From positions 6,696,001 through 6,760,000 of the forward strand of contig NZ_BJOR01000001.1 in assembly GCF_006540305.1 (NCBI RefSeq): a stretch of DNA of 64,000 nt, in the 5' to 3' direction. Shown in pieces: positions 15,770 through 23,872 of this stretch. Both the position numbers and the translations under genes were made by a program. The stretch comes from Streptomyces sp. 6-11-2 (GTDB lineage: Bacteria > Actinomycetota > Actinomycetes > Streptomycetales > Streptomycetaceae). Below the pieces are notes generated by a model. It saw only the letters and a list, made by a program, of their open reading frames with translations. It was not told where the DNA came from and did no database searches. Position 1 is the first letter of the stretch; each line of letters begins with the position of its first letter.

Positions 15770-16719
15770 GAGGCACCTCGCCGGGTGAGGGTCAGCCGGG
15801 GGTCGATGAGCGGCGCGAGGAGGTCCACGACCAGGTTCACCAGCACGAACGCCGCCACGGTGATCAGCGTGATCGCCTGCACCACGGGGAAGTCCTTGAC
15901 CGTCACCGACTGCACGAGCAGTGAGCCGACCCCGGACACATTGAAGGCGGTCTCCACGATCGAGGTGCTCACCAGGAGTCCGGCGAGCATCGTGCCGCCG
16001 ACGGTGACGATCGGGCCGAGCGCGTTGCGCAGCACGTGCCGGCGCACCACGTCGCCCTCGGCGACCCCGCGGGAACGCGCCACCTCCACGTGCTCCCGCC
16101 CCAGTTGGTCGAGCATCGAGGAGCGGGTCACCCGGGCCAGCAGCCCGGCGAGGGTGACCGCGAGGGCGAAAGCGGGCAGCGTCAGGTGGTAGAGCCGGTC
16201 CGCGAAACCGGTGCCGCCGTCGCCGGGCCCGGGGAACCAGCCCAGCTGCACGGAGAACAGCGAGACCAGCACGATGGCGCTGACGAACGGCGGGGTCGCC
16301 GTGGCCACGCCGGTGCACAGGAGCACCACGCGGTCGATCGCCCCGGGGCGCAGCGCGGCGAGGATGCCCGCGAGCACGCCGCAGAGACAGACCAGCACCG
16401 CCGAGTACCCGACGAGCAGGGCCGTGCTCGGCAGACGCGAGCCGATCAGGGACCCGACGTCGTGCCGGAACTGGACGGAGCGCCCGAAGTCGCCGTGCAG
16501 CACATCGCCGACCCACTTCAGGTACTGGGTGAAGAACGGGTCGTCGAGGTGGTACTGGGCGCGGATCGCGGCCTTGGTCTCCGGCGACACCGGGTGGCCC
16601 TTGAGAAGGAAGGACACCGGATCCCCCGGGGCCAGGTGCACCGCGCTGAAGACCAGGAACGAGGTGATCAGCAGCACGGTCACCAGCCCCAGGAGCCGGC
16701 CGAGGAGGTAACGGGTCAT
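15766..16719 (-). CDS. ABC transporter permease (DppB/OppB-like)
   Basis: This is a 317-residue, six-helix protein. The N terminus MTRYLLGRLLGLVTVLLITS and the block HLAPGDPVSFLLKGHPVSPE are diagnostic of DppB. The EAA loop lies around VARSRGVAEGDVVRRHVLRN, and the end VDLLAPLIDPRLTLT is standard. The ATG start shares one base with the TGA of the binding-protein gene (TGATG), so the operon is translationally coupled throughout. Confidence 0.92.
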   Translation of the reverse strand: MTRYLLGRLLGLVTVLLITSFLVFSAVHLAPGDPVSFLLKGHPVSPETKAAIRAQYHLDDPFFTQYLKWVGDVLHGDFGRSVQFRHDVGSLIGSRLPSTALLVGYSAVLVCLCGVLAGILAALRPGAIDRVVLLCTGVATATPPFVSAIVLVSLFSVQLGWFPGPGDGGTGFADRLYHLTLPAFALAVTLAGLLARVTRSSMLDQLGREHVEVARSRGVAEGDVVRRHVLRNALGPIVTVGGTMLAGLLVSTSIVETAFNVSGVGSLLVQSVTVKDFPVVQAITLITVAAFVLVNLVVDLLAPLIDPRLTLTRRGAS

Positions 16720-18368
16720 CAGTTCGCCGAGCCGATCTTCGCGGCCCAGGGGTAGTACAGCTGGGCGATGCCGGCCGGGGCACCGGTGATCCGGCTGCCC
16801 AGGAACACCGAGTGGGGAGCCTCGTACAGCGGGATGGCGGGCAGGTCGCGCAGCGCGATCTTCTGCAGCTCGGCGGTCAGGTCGGCACGTGCGGCCGGGT
16901 CGGCGACCGCCGTCGCCCGGTCGTAGAGCGCATCGAACTCAGGGTTCGAGTACTTGCCGTAGTTGCCGAAGTCGCCGGTGCGGAACGACTGGTAGAACTC
17001 GAGCGGGTCGGGTGAGTTGATGTAGCCGTTGGTGAACACCAGGTCGATGCCGGCGCTGGCGTGCGGGTCGGTGAAGAGCGCGGTGTACGCGTCGGGCGCG
17101 ATCGGCTTGATCTGCACGTCGAGGCCGATCTGCTTGCCGGCCGCCTGCACGGCGTTGGCGACGACGGTTATCTCCGGGGTGAGCGTGCTGCTCGCGATGA
17201 CGACCTTCTTGCCGGTCGCACCTGCCTCCTTGATCAGCTTCTTGGCGTCGTCGATGTCGTACACCAGGTCGGGAAGGTCGGAGAAGTAGCGTTCCGTTCG
17301 GTCCGGGGCGGTTTGCCAGGCGCCCCGCGCGGCCGGGGCCTTGGCCGGGACGGCCACTCCCGCGACGGCGGCCTTGATGATGCTCTGCCGGTCCAGCGCC
17401 ATGGACAGGGCCTTACGGACCTTCAGATCGCCGAGTGTGCCCTTGAGGTTGAAGACGGCGAGGTCGGAGGCGGCGGTGTTCGGGCCGAAGTACAGCTTGC
17501 CCCGCGAGGTCGACTTGAGCTGCCCGATCGAGGTGGCCGGCACCAGGTACCCGCCGTCGACCGATCCGGAGAGCCAGGCGTTGGTGCGCGCGGCCGGGTC
17601 CTGGATGAAGACGAACTTGACGCTTTCCGCCTTGGGGGTCAGCGTGCTGTCCCAGTACGTGGGGTTCTTCTTCAGGGTGATGCTGTCGCCCTGGGCCCAG
17701 GTGCCGAGCGTGTAGGGGCCGGTGCAGTCGACGCCGGCTTTCGGGTTGCCGTAGTCCCGTCCGGTCCTGGCGAGGAACGCGGCGCTCTCGATGGTGCCGG
17801 GGGAGGCCGCCATCAGTTCGTCGAGCAGGACGTCGGGCTTGTTGAGCTTGATCGTCACTTCGAGCGGGCCGGTCTTGGTGACCGAGGCGACGTTCTTGAA
17901 CGCGCTGCCCCACGCCGAGCCCACGGCCGGGTCGAGATGGCGCTTCAGTGAGGCGACGACGTCGTCCGCGGTCATGGTCGAACCGGAATGGAACTTCACG
18001 CCGCTGCGCAGGGTGTACACCCAGGTCAGCGGGTCGGGATTGGCCGACTTCACGGCCAGGCCCGGCGCGATTTTCATGTCCGGCGTGATGCGGAACAGCT
18101 GCTCGCAGACGTTCGCCAGGACGGTGTTGGGCGGGTAGTCCCAGGCCTGCGTGTAGTCGAGGGAGTACGGCTCGGCGTACAGCGACCAGGAGAACGACGA
18201 GATCGAGCCCTTGGCCGCGGGTGTGTCCGCTGAGACCTGATAGGTGGTGCCGCCCTTGGCGGATCCGGCGCTGGTGGACGAGGCGCCGGAGCAGCCGGAG
18301 ACGGTCGCAGCCAGCGCTACGGCTCCGGCGAGCAGGGCGGTGGATCTGGAGGTACGCAAGGCACGCAA
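16719..18368 (-). CDS. Extracellular solute-binding lipoprotein, family 5 (peptide/nickel type)
   Basis: This is a 549-residue lipoprotein. It has a signal peptide with positively charged start MRALRTSRS, a hydrophobic core and lipobox VSGC at residues 23-26. The mature part has SLDYTQAWDYPPNTVLANVC, VYTLRSGVKFHSGSTMTADD (family 5 signature) and CTGPYTLGTWAQGDS. The C-terminal lobe ends LRDLPAIPLYEAPHSVFLGS. It is the first gene of the importer-amidase operon, and its promoter faces the LacI operator at 18423-18462. The ligand is unknown, but the terminal amidase suggests an amide- or peptide-like compound. Confidence 0.93.
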   Translation of the reverse strand: MRALRTSRSTALLAGAVALAATVSGCSGASSTSAGSAKGGTTYQVSADTPAAKGSISSFSWSLYAEPYSLDYTQAWDYPPNTVLANVCEQLFRITPDMKIAPGLAVKSANPDPLTWVYTLRSGVKFHSGSTMTADDVVASLKRHLDPAVGSAWGSAFKNVASVTKTGPLEVTIKLNKPDVLLDELMAASPGTIESAAFLARTGRDYGNPKAGVDCTGPYTLGTWAQGDSITLKKNPTYWDSTLTPKAESVKFVFIQDPAARTNAWLSGSVDGGYLVPATSIGQLKSTSRGKLYFGPNTAASDLAVFNLKGTLGDLKVRKALSMALDRQSIIKAAVAGVAVPAKAPAARGAWQTAPDRTERYFSDLPDLVYDIDDAKKLIKEAGATGKKVVIASSTLTPEITVVANAVQAAGKQIGLDVQIKPIAPDAYTALFTDPHASAGIDLVFTNGYINSPDPLEFYQSFRTGDFGNYGKYSNPEFDALYDRATAVADPAARADLTAELQKIALRDLPAIPLYEAPHSVFLGSRITGAPAGIAQLYYPWAAKIGSAN

Positions 18369-18422
18369 GGAACCGGCCCCTTTCCGGGGGGTCGAGGGTT
18401 CTGGAGGTTGCAGCGAGTATTG

Positions 18423-18462
18423 GTGCGGGAACGTTCCCGCACAAGGGTTTGCGGGAACGGTT
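18423..18462. promoter_or_regulatory. LacI-type operator between the importer operon and lacI-like gene
   Basis: 18423-18442 is the perfect 20-bp palindrome GTGCGGGAACGTTCCCGCAC, with the central CG typical of LacI-family operators. A second half-like copy, TTGCGGGAACGGTT, follows at 18449-18462. The site lies 55 bp upstream of the binding-protein start (18368) and about 75 bp before the regulator start (18518). It can therefore control both divergent units. Confidence 0.85.
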
Positions 18463-18517
18463 TTTTAAAGGTCAGAGACGCGTGGACGGTGGCGCGCGGG
18501 ACTGGCAGCATCAGCGC

Positions 18518-19579
18518 ATGACCGAAACTCCGCGCCGCACTGGCCACGGCGTCCCGGCCGCCGTCCCCCGGGTGCGCCTCGTCGACGTCGCCCGCGAGGC
18601 GGGCCTGTCCAAGACCACCGTCTCCGCGGCGCTCAACGGCACCGGGCGCCTCTCGCCGGCCGTGCGCGAGCACGCCCGCGAGGTCGCACGCCGCCTCGGC
18701 TACCGGCCCAACCCGACGGCACGGCTGCTGCGCGCCGGGCACGCCAGGCTCATCGGCTACGCCGTGGGGGAGTACCCCACGGGCCCCGGGTCCTACATGG
18801 ACTCCTCCTACTTCACCAAACTGACCAGCGCCGTCGCGACCGCGGCCCTGCGCCACGGCTACGGCCTGGTGCTGCTGCCCACCGGCTCCTCGCCCGACGA
18901 GTGGGCCGACCTGCCGCTCGACGCCGCGATCGTCGCCGACCCGCTCGTGGACGATCCCCTGGTGGAGGACTTCATCGCCGCCCGCATCCTGCTGTCCACC
19001 GACCGCTCGGTGGAGGGCCGTCCCGGCACGCACTGGGTGGACGTCGACGCCGACGCCGCCGTACGCGAGGTGCTGGACCATCTGCACGCACAGGGCGCAC
19101 GGCGCATCGCGGTCGTGGCGCCCGACACCCCGACCCGCTTCTACACGGCGGCCCTGGACGCCTACCGGCGCTGGTGCGCCGAGCAGCGCGCCACGCCTCG
19201 TGTCACCCATTCGGCCCGGCCGGGGAACGGCCCTGCCATCGAGGCGGTCGAACGGTCCCTCACCACGCCCGACCGGCCGGACGCCCTGTTCGTGCTGACC
19301 GAGGCCAACCCGCCGCTGGTGCTCGACGCCGCACGCCGCCTGGGCCTGTCGGTCCCCGGCGACCTGATGCTGGTGTGCGCGAGCGAGGACACCTCGGCCG
19401 CCCACGCCGACCCGCCCGTCACGACCCTGAGCCTCCAGCCGGTGAGCGTGGCCGAGAAGGGCGTCGAGCTGCTCGTCGCGGCCTTGGAGAGCGGGAGCCA
19501 GGAGCCGACGGGCGCGCTGGTGCGGACGAAACTGGAGATCAGGACGTCGTCGGGGCGCGGGGGCGATTCCACCTCCTGA
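18518..19579 (+). CDS. LacI-family transcriptional regulator
   Basis: The start is the ATG at 18518 (MTETPRR); the open frame extends further upstream but would include the operator. Residues about 20-70 are the LacI helix-turn-helix and hinge: RLVDVAREAGLSKTTVSAAL, then NGTGRLSPAVREH and LGYRPNPTARLLRAG. The rest (353 residues in all) is a periplasmic-binding-protein-like effector domain, with WVDVDADAAVREVLDHLHAQ and ARRIAVVAPDTP. It lies divergent from the importer-amidase operon across a palindromic operator and is most likely its autoregulated repressor, released by the imported compound. Confidence 0.92.
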   Translation: MTETPRRTGHGVPAAVPRVRLVDVAREAGLSKTTVSAALNGTGRLSPAVREHAREVARRLGYRPNPTARLLRAGHARLIGYAVGEYPTGPGSYMDSSYFTKLTSAVATAALRHGYGLVLLPTGSSPDEWADLPLDAAIVADPLVDDPLVEDFIAARILLSTDRSVEGRPGTHWVDVDADAAVREVLDHLHAQGARRIAVVAPDTPTRFYTAALDAYRRWCAEQRATPRVTHSARPGNGPAIEAVERSLTTPDRPDALFVLTEANPPLVLDAARRLGLSVPGDLMLVCASEDTSAAHADPPVTTLSLQPVSVAEKGVELLVAALESGSQEPTGALVRTKLEIRTSSGRGGDSTS

Positions 19580-19604
19580 CGGTCGCGCTCCGACGGTGCG
19601 GCCG

Positions 19605-21242
19605 TCAGGAGGCGGAGTGCACCAGTGCTCCCCCCACGTAGGTCCGCAGAACCCGGGCCGTGTGGATCTCCTCGGCCGGGGCGGTGAAGATGTCCCGGTC
19701 GAGGACCACCAGATCGGCGAGGTGGCCCGGCCGCAGGGTGCCGGTGTCGTCCAGGCCGTTGACGTGGGCCGAACCCGCTGTGTAGGCCGCGACCGCGGTG
19801 GCGAGGTCGAGGCGCTGTTCGGGCAGGAAGACCCGGCCGTCGGTCGCCCCGGGCTCCATCCGGTTGACGGCGACATGGATACCGGCGAGCGGGTCGGGGC
19901 TGCTCACGGACCAGTCGCTGCCCGCCGCGAGGGTCGCGCCGGCCCGCAGCAGGGAGCCGAAGGGGTACTGCCGGGCGGCGCGTTCGGGACCCAGGAAGGG
20001 GATGGTCAGTTCGTCCATCTGCGGCTCGTGGGCGGCCCACAGCGGCTGGATGTTGGCGATCGCGCCGAGCCGCGCGAAGCGCGGGATGTCGTCGGGATGG
20101 ACCACCTGCAAGTGGGCGAGGTGGTGCCGGGTGGCGCGGCGGCCGTTGGCGGTGCGGGCCGCCTCGATCGAGTCCAGCGCCTCGCGCACCGCGCGGTCGC
20201 CGAGGGCGTGGAAGTGCACCTGGAAGTCGAGCGCGTCGAGTTCGGTGACGTACGAACGCAGCGCGACCGGGTCGACGAAGCTCAGGCCGCTGTTGGCGGT
20301 GGCGCAGCCGCAGCCGTCCAGGTAGGGGCTGGTCATCGCGGCGGTGAAGTTCTCCGCGATGCCGTCCTGCATGATCTTCACCGAGCCGGCCCGGAACCTG
20401 CCGTGGCTCAGTTCCGCGCGGCGGGAGACCAGCTCCGGGATCTGGTCCGAACCTCGGCCGCGGTCCCACCAGAGCGCGCCGTTGACCCGGGCGGTGAGGG
20501 TTCCCTCGCGGGCGGCGGTGAGGTAGGCGTCGGAGGGGTCGGGCTGGCCGTTGAACTCGCCGAGCAGGGCGTCCTGCCAGCCGGTGATGCCGAGCGAGTG
20601 CAGCAGCCGCTGAGCGCGCAGCAGGCCGTCGAGGCGGTCGGCGGCGGTCTTCGCGGGCACCAGCCGGGCCACCAGGCCGGTGGCTCCCTCCTGGAGGACG
20701 CCGCTCGGTGCGCCGTCGCCCTCTCGTTCGATCCGGCCGTCGTCGGGGTCCGGGGTGTCCCGGGTGACGCCGGCGAGTTCGAGCGCGCGGGTGTTGGCCC
20801 AGGCGCCGTGGTGGTCCCGGTTGACCAGGTACACCGGCCGGTCCGGCACCACGGAGTCGAGCAGCTGCCGGGTCGGAAGGCCGCCCTCGAAGCTCTCCAT
20901 GGACCAGCCGCCGCCTGTGATCCAGCCGCTGCCGGGGTGGGTGTCGGCGAACTCACGGATGCGGCGCAGGTATTCGTCGACTCCCACGGTGCCGCTGAGG
21001 TCGCACTCGGCGAGCTCCATGCCGCCGTAGACGGCGTGGATGTGGGAGTCCTGGAAGCCGGAAAGCAGCAGCTTGCCGCTGAGGTCGACGACTTCGGTCC
21101 TCGGGCCGATCAGCTCCCGTACCTCGTCGTGGCCGACGGCCGTGATCCGGTCCCCGGTGACGGCGAGGCTGCTCGCCCGGGTGCGGGCGGGGTCCCCGGT
21201 GTGCACGGGGCCTTGGGTGAAGACCAGATCGGCCTTGGTCAT
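19605..21242 (-). CDS. YtcJ-like amidohydrolase family 3 protein
   Basis: This is a 545-residue protein from an ATG at 21242, after an AGGAGCACCTCCCATG-type leader on the minus strand. The metal-site landmarks of the amidohydrolase_3 group are present: LLSGFQDSHIHAVYGGMELA (HxH near residue 72), YLVNRDHHGAWANTRALELA, the metal-ligand-bearing VKIMQDGIAENFTAAM, VHFHALGDRAVREALDSIEA, and AAGSDWSVSSPDPLAGIHVA (Asp). The C-terminal LGTLRPGHLADLVVLDRDIF-type beta sandwich is also present. Substrates of this group are unknown apart from a few N-substituted amides. It sits between the LacI-amidase block and the APC permease, with 92 bp separating it from the permease stop. Confidence 0.88.
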   Translation of the reverse strand: MTKADLVFTQGPVHTGDPARTRASSLAVTGDRITAVGHDEVRELIGPRTEVVDLSGKLLLSGFQDSHIHAVYGGMELAECDLSGTVGVDEYLRRIREFADTHPGSGWITGGGWSMESFEGGLPTRQLLDSVVPDRPVYLVNRDHHGAWANTRALELAGVTRDTPDPDDGRIEREGDGAPSGVLQEGATGLVARLVPAKTAADRLDGLLRAQRLLHSLGITGWQDALLGEFNGQPDPSDAYLTAAREGTLTARVNGALWWDRGRGSDQIPELVSRRAELSHGRFRAGSVKIMQDGIAENFTAAMTSPYLDGCGCATANSGLSFVDPVALRSYVTELDALDFQVHFHALGDRAVREALDSIEAARTANGRRATRHHLAHLQVVHPDDIPRFARLGAIANIQPLWAAHEPQMDELTIPFLGPERAARQYPFGSLLRAGATLAAGSDWSVSSPDPLAGIHVAVNRMEPGATDGRVFLPEQRLDLATAVAAYTAGSAHVNGLDDTGTLRPGHLADLVVLDRDIFTAPAEEIHTARVLRTYVGGALVHSAS

Positions 21243-21334
21243 GGGAGGTGCTCCTGGTGGTGGGCGGCCCGTTCGTGGGCCGTGGGAGAGAAATGAGGTG
21301 TCGCGGTCCGCGTCGTGCGTCCGCGGGGTGCTGG

Positions 21335-22852
21335 TCAGCCGGCGCCGGCCGAGGCGTCGCCGGAGGCGGTGTCGCGGGAACGTGAGAAGTAGGGCGACCG
21401 GCGGTGCCAGCGGGCCCACGCGGCGGCCAGCAGGCCGGAGCCGATCATCAGCACCGGGACGAGCAACGCGAACCAGCCGTTGTCGGCGGAGAGTTCGAAG
21501 TGATCGGTGGAGCGGTAGAAGGTCCAGGCGAGGTACCCACCGATGGTGAGCAGCGCGAGTGCGCCCAGTACCGGTCCGACGACCGCGCGCAGAGCCTCCG
21601 AGGGTGAGGCGCGCAGCAGGTGGCGGAAGCGCACGGCGGCGGCCGCGGCGGTGAGTGCGTAGTAGAGGGCGACGACGATGCCGATCGCGTTGACCGCGGC
21701 GAAGATCAAGTCGTTGACGGTGGGGATGATCAGCGCCAGCGCGGCGAGGGCGAGGGCGATCGCGGTGATCAGCAGGGTGCCGGCGGCGGGTGTCCCGTGC
21801 CTGGGGTGCAGGCGCGTCCAGACGGAGCCGAGGACGCCGTCGCGGCCCATCGCGAACATCCCGCGGGCGGTGGGGATGACCGCGGCCTGGAGTGACGCCA
21901 CCGCGGAGAACATGAGGGCGATGAGCGGCAGCGCGGCCAGCGGTTGGTGGGCGAGCTTCGTGCCGAAGTAGGCGAGCCCCTGCGCGCCGTTGTCGGCCAG
22001 TTCGCCCAGCGGCAGCACCCGCTGGAAGGCGGTGCCGGCGAGGAGGAACAGCAGCAGCATGACGGTCAGCGCGATGAACCCGCCCCGGGAGGCGTCCCGC
22101 GGGTCACCGACTTCCTCACCGACGCTGAAGACGGACTCGAAGCCCCAGTAGCAGAAGACCGCGAGGACCATGCCCTGGGCGAGGGCTTCGGCCGAGGGGA
22201 TGTCGAAGGGGTTGAACCACTGGAGCGAGAAGGGCTGGTCCCCGGCGAACAGGCCGTAGCCGCAGAAGACGAGCAGCACGCCGTATTCGAAGATCAGCAG
22301 GTACTTCTGGAGTCGCGCCGCGAGGTCGAGCCCGCGGACGGCGACCAGCGCGGCGGCGACCAGGACGGCCATGCCGAGGAGGGTGGACTGGAGGGTGGAG
22401 TCCGGATCGAGGGAGAGGCCGGCGATGCTGTGGACGGTGGCCTGGCCGAGGAGCTGGATGATCGCCGAGCCGGTCACCGTGGTGGTGTAGGCCATGAACA
22501 CGATCGTGCCGACGACGTTGACCCATCCGGTGAGGAAGCCCAGCCAGGGGCTCAGAACGCGGCCGACCCACTTGTAGCTGCTGCCCGCGTTGGGTTCGGC
22601 ACGGTTGAGGCGCCCGTATCCGCCGGCGATGCCGAGCACGGGCAGAAAGGCCAGCAGCATGATCGCCGGCAGGTGCAGGCCGACGATACTCGCCATCAGG
22701 CCGAGTCCGATGCCGATGCTGCTGGTGGCCGCGGTGCTCGACGCGGCGAGCACGATGCCGTCGACGACGCCTATGGACTTCCGCATCGCGGCCTCGGGGG
22801 CTGGGGCGCTTGTTCCCGGCGTGGTGCCCGCGCCCTTCACTGGTACTGCCAA
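21335..22852 (-). CDS. APC-family amino acid/polyamine permease
   Basis: A 505-residue protein with about twelve hydrophobic segments. The N-terminal RKSIGVVDGIVLAASSTAAT, the AEPNAGSSYKWVGRVLSPWL motif and the FESVFSVGEEVGDPRDASRG loop are features of APC transporters. The start is uncertain: a TTG at 22852 (after AAGGCGAAG) or the GTG four codons later. It lies divergent from a TetR gene across a 17-bp operator that reappears before the FAD oxidoreductase at 23873. Uptake of the amine or amino acid oxidised by that enzyme is therefore likely. Confidence 0.88.
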   Translation of the reverse strand: MAVPVKGAGTTPGTSAPAPEAAMRKSIGVVDGIVLAASSTAATSSIGIGLGLMASIVGLHLPAIMLLAFLPVLGIAGGYGRLNRAEPNAGSSYKWVGRVLSPWLGFLTGWVNVVGTIVFMAYTTTVTGSAIIQLLGQATVHSIAGLSLDPDSTLQSTLLGMAVLVAAALVAVRGLDLAARLQKYLLIFEYGVLLVFCGYGLFAGDQPFSLQWFNPFDIPSAEALAQGMVLAVFCYWGFESVFSVGEEVGDPRDASRGGFIALTVMLLLFLLAGTAFQRVLPLGELADNGAQGLAYFGTKLAHQPLAALPLIALMFSAVASLQAAVIPTARGMFAMGRDGVLGSVWTRLHPRHGTPAAGTLLITAIALALAALALIIPTVNDLIFAAVNAIGIVVALYYALTAAAAAVRFRHLLRASPSEALRAVVGPVLGALALLTIGGYLAWTFYRSTDHFELSADNGWFALLVPVLMIGSGLLAAAWARWHRRSPYFSRSRDTASGDASAGAG

Positions 22853-22928
22853 CGATCTTCGCCTTGCTGTAGGGGGAAGCGGCCTGAGGGGCCGGATGGC
22901 AGGTCATGAAATCCTCCTCCACTTCTCA

Positions 22929-22945
22929 CGTCAATGGTGTTGTCA
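22929..22945. promoter_or_regulatory. Putative TetR operator, copy 1
   Basis: CGTCAATGGTGTTGTCA matches the reverse complement of the 23786-23802 site at 14 of 17 positions. It lies between the divergent permease and tetR genes, 14 bp before the tetR start, so it could serve autoregulation and permease control. Confidence 0.65.
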
Positions 22946-22958
22946 TAAGCTCCGGCTC

Positions 22959-23675
22959 ATGGCTGAGCGTGTGGTTCCGGAGCCGCAGAGGCGGCGCAGA
23001 AGGCCGACGAAGCAGGGCACGGTGCTGTCCGAGCGGATCATCGTGGAGACGGCCCTGCGGCTGGTCGGCCAGCACGGCGCGGAGGCGTTGACGGTCCGGC
23101 GGCTGGGGGGTGCGCTGGGCGCCGATCCGAGCGCGCTCTACCGGTACTTCCGCAACACCGACGACTTGCTGCTGGTCATCGCCGACGAGCTCATCGGCCG
23201 TGCCCAGCACGGCTGGCAGCCCACCGGCGACTGGCGTACCGACCTGTGTGAGCTGGGCCTGCGCGTCCATGCCTCGTACCAGGCGCACCCACAGGCCGCA
23301 CTGCTGGCGGCGCACCGTACGACCGGGCGCGACAACGAGATGCGGGCCGTGGAGATGATCCTCGGCGTGCTGCGGTCGGCGGGCTTCCACGACCGGGAAG
23401 CCGTGCGGATCTACCACGCCTTCGTGGACCAGGCGCTCGCCTTCGCGGCCCTGGACGCGGCCGCGCTGGCCATGCCGGCTCCCGCGCAGGCGGCAGACCG
23501 CCAGGTGTGGCTGGTCCGCTACGGCAGCCTGGACGCGAGCACCCACCCCAACATCGCCGCCACCGTGCGCCTGCTGGCCGCCGACATGCCGCTCAGCGGC
23601 TATCCGTTCGCGCTGGAGCTGCTGCTCGAGGCCGTCGCCGCCCGGCTGCCCGCGGCGGCTGGGGGAGTGGGCTGA
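22959..23675 (+). CDS. TetR-family transcriptional regulator
   Basis: A 238-residue protein from ATG 22959. A basic N-terminal tail (PEPQRRRRRPTKQ) leads to the TetR domain: SERIIVETALRLVGQHGAEA, then LTVRRLGGALGADPSALYRY. The C-terminal helices (about 65-230) form the ligand and dimer domain, with no recognisable ligand motif. It lies divergent from the APC permease and 198 bp upstream of the FAD oxidoreductase. Two copies of a TGTCAAC-type inverted repeat in front of these genes indicate a local regulon. The start position is supported by the operator immediately upstream. Confidence 0.92.
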   Translation: MAERVVPEPQRRRRRPTKQGTVLSERIIVETALRLVGQHGAEALTVRRLGGALGADPSALYRYFRNTDDLLLVIADELIGRAQHGWQPTGDWRTDLCELGLRVHASYQAHPQAALLAAHRTTGRDNEMRAVEMILGVLRSAGFHDREAVRIYHAFVDQALAFAALDAAALAMPAPAQAADRQVWLVRYGSLDASTHPNIAATVRLLAADMPLSGYPFALELLLEAVAARLPAAAGGVG

Positions 23676-23785
23676 GAGCGGATCACTCACTCCCGCCACC
23701 TGCCCCGTCAGAGGTCCGGCCGGACCGGGCGAATGAGGCGGAGGACATGGATCGCGTGGGTCCGGGTCCGGGGTACGCAGGCTTA

Positions 23786-23802
23786 TGTCAACACCGTTGA
23801 CA
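23786..23802. promoter_or_regulatory. Putative TetR operator, copy 2 (with -35-like TTGACA)
   Basis: TGTCAACACCGTTGACA is an inverted repeat with 7-bp arms and 3-bp centre, 70 bp before the FAD oxidoreductase start. Its right arm contains TTGACA (23797-23802), a plausible -35 box, so repressor binding would block the promoter. A related copy lies at 22929-22945. Confidence 0.75.
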
Positions 23803-23872
23803 CTATTCTGGGGTCGGAGATCTGATGGAGGGACCCGGAGGCGAGTCCCTCCATGCACACAAGGAGTCCTCC

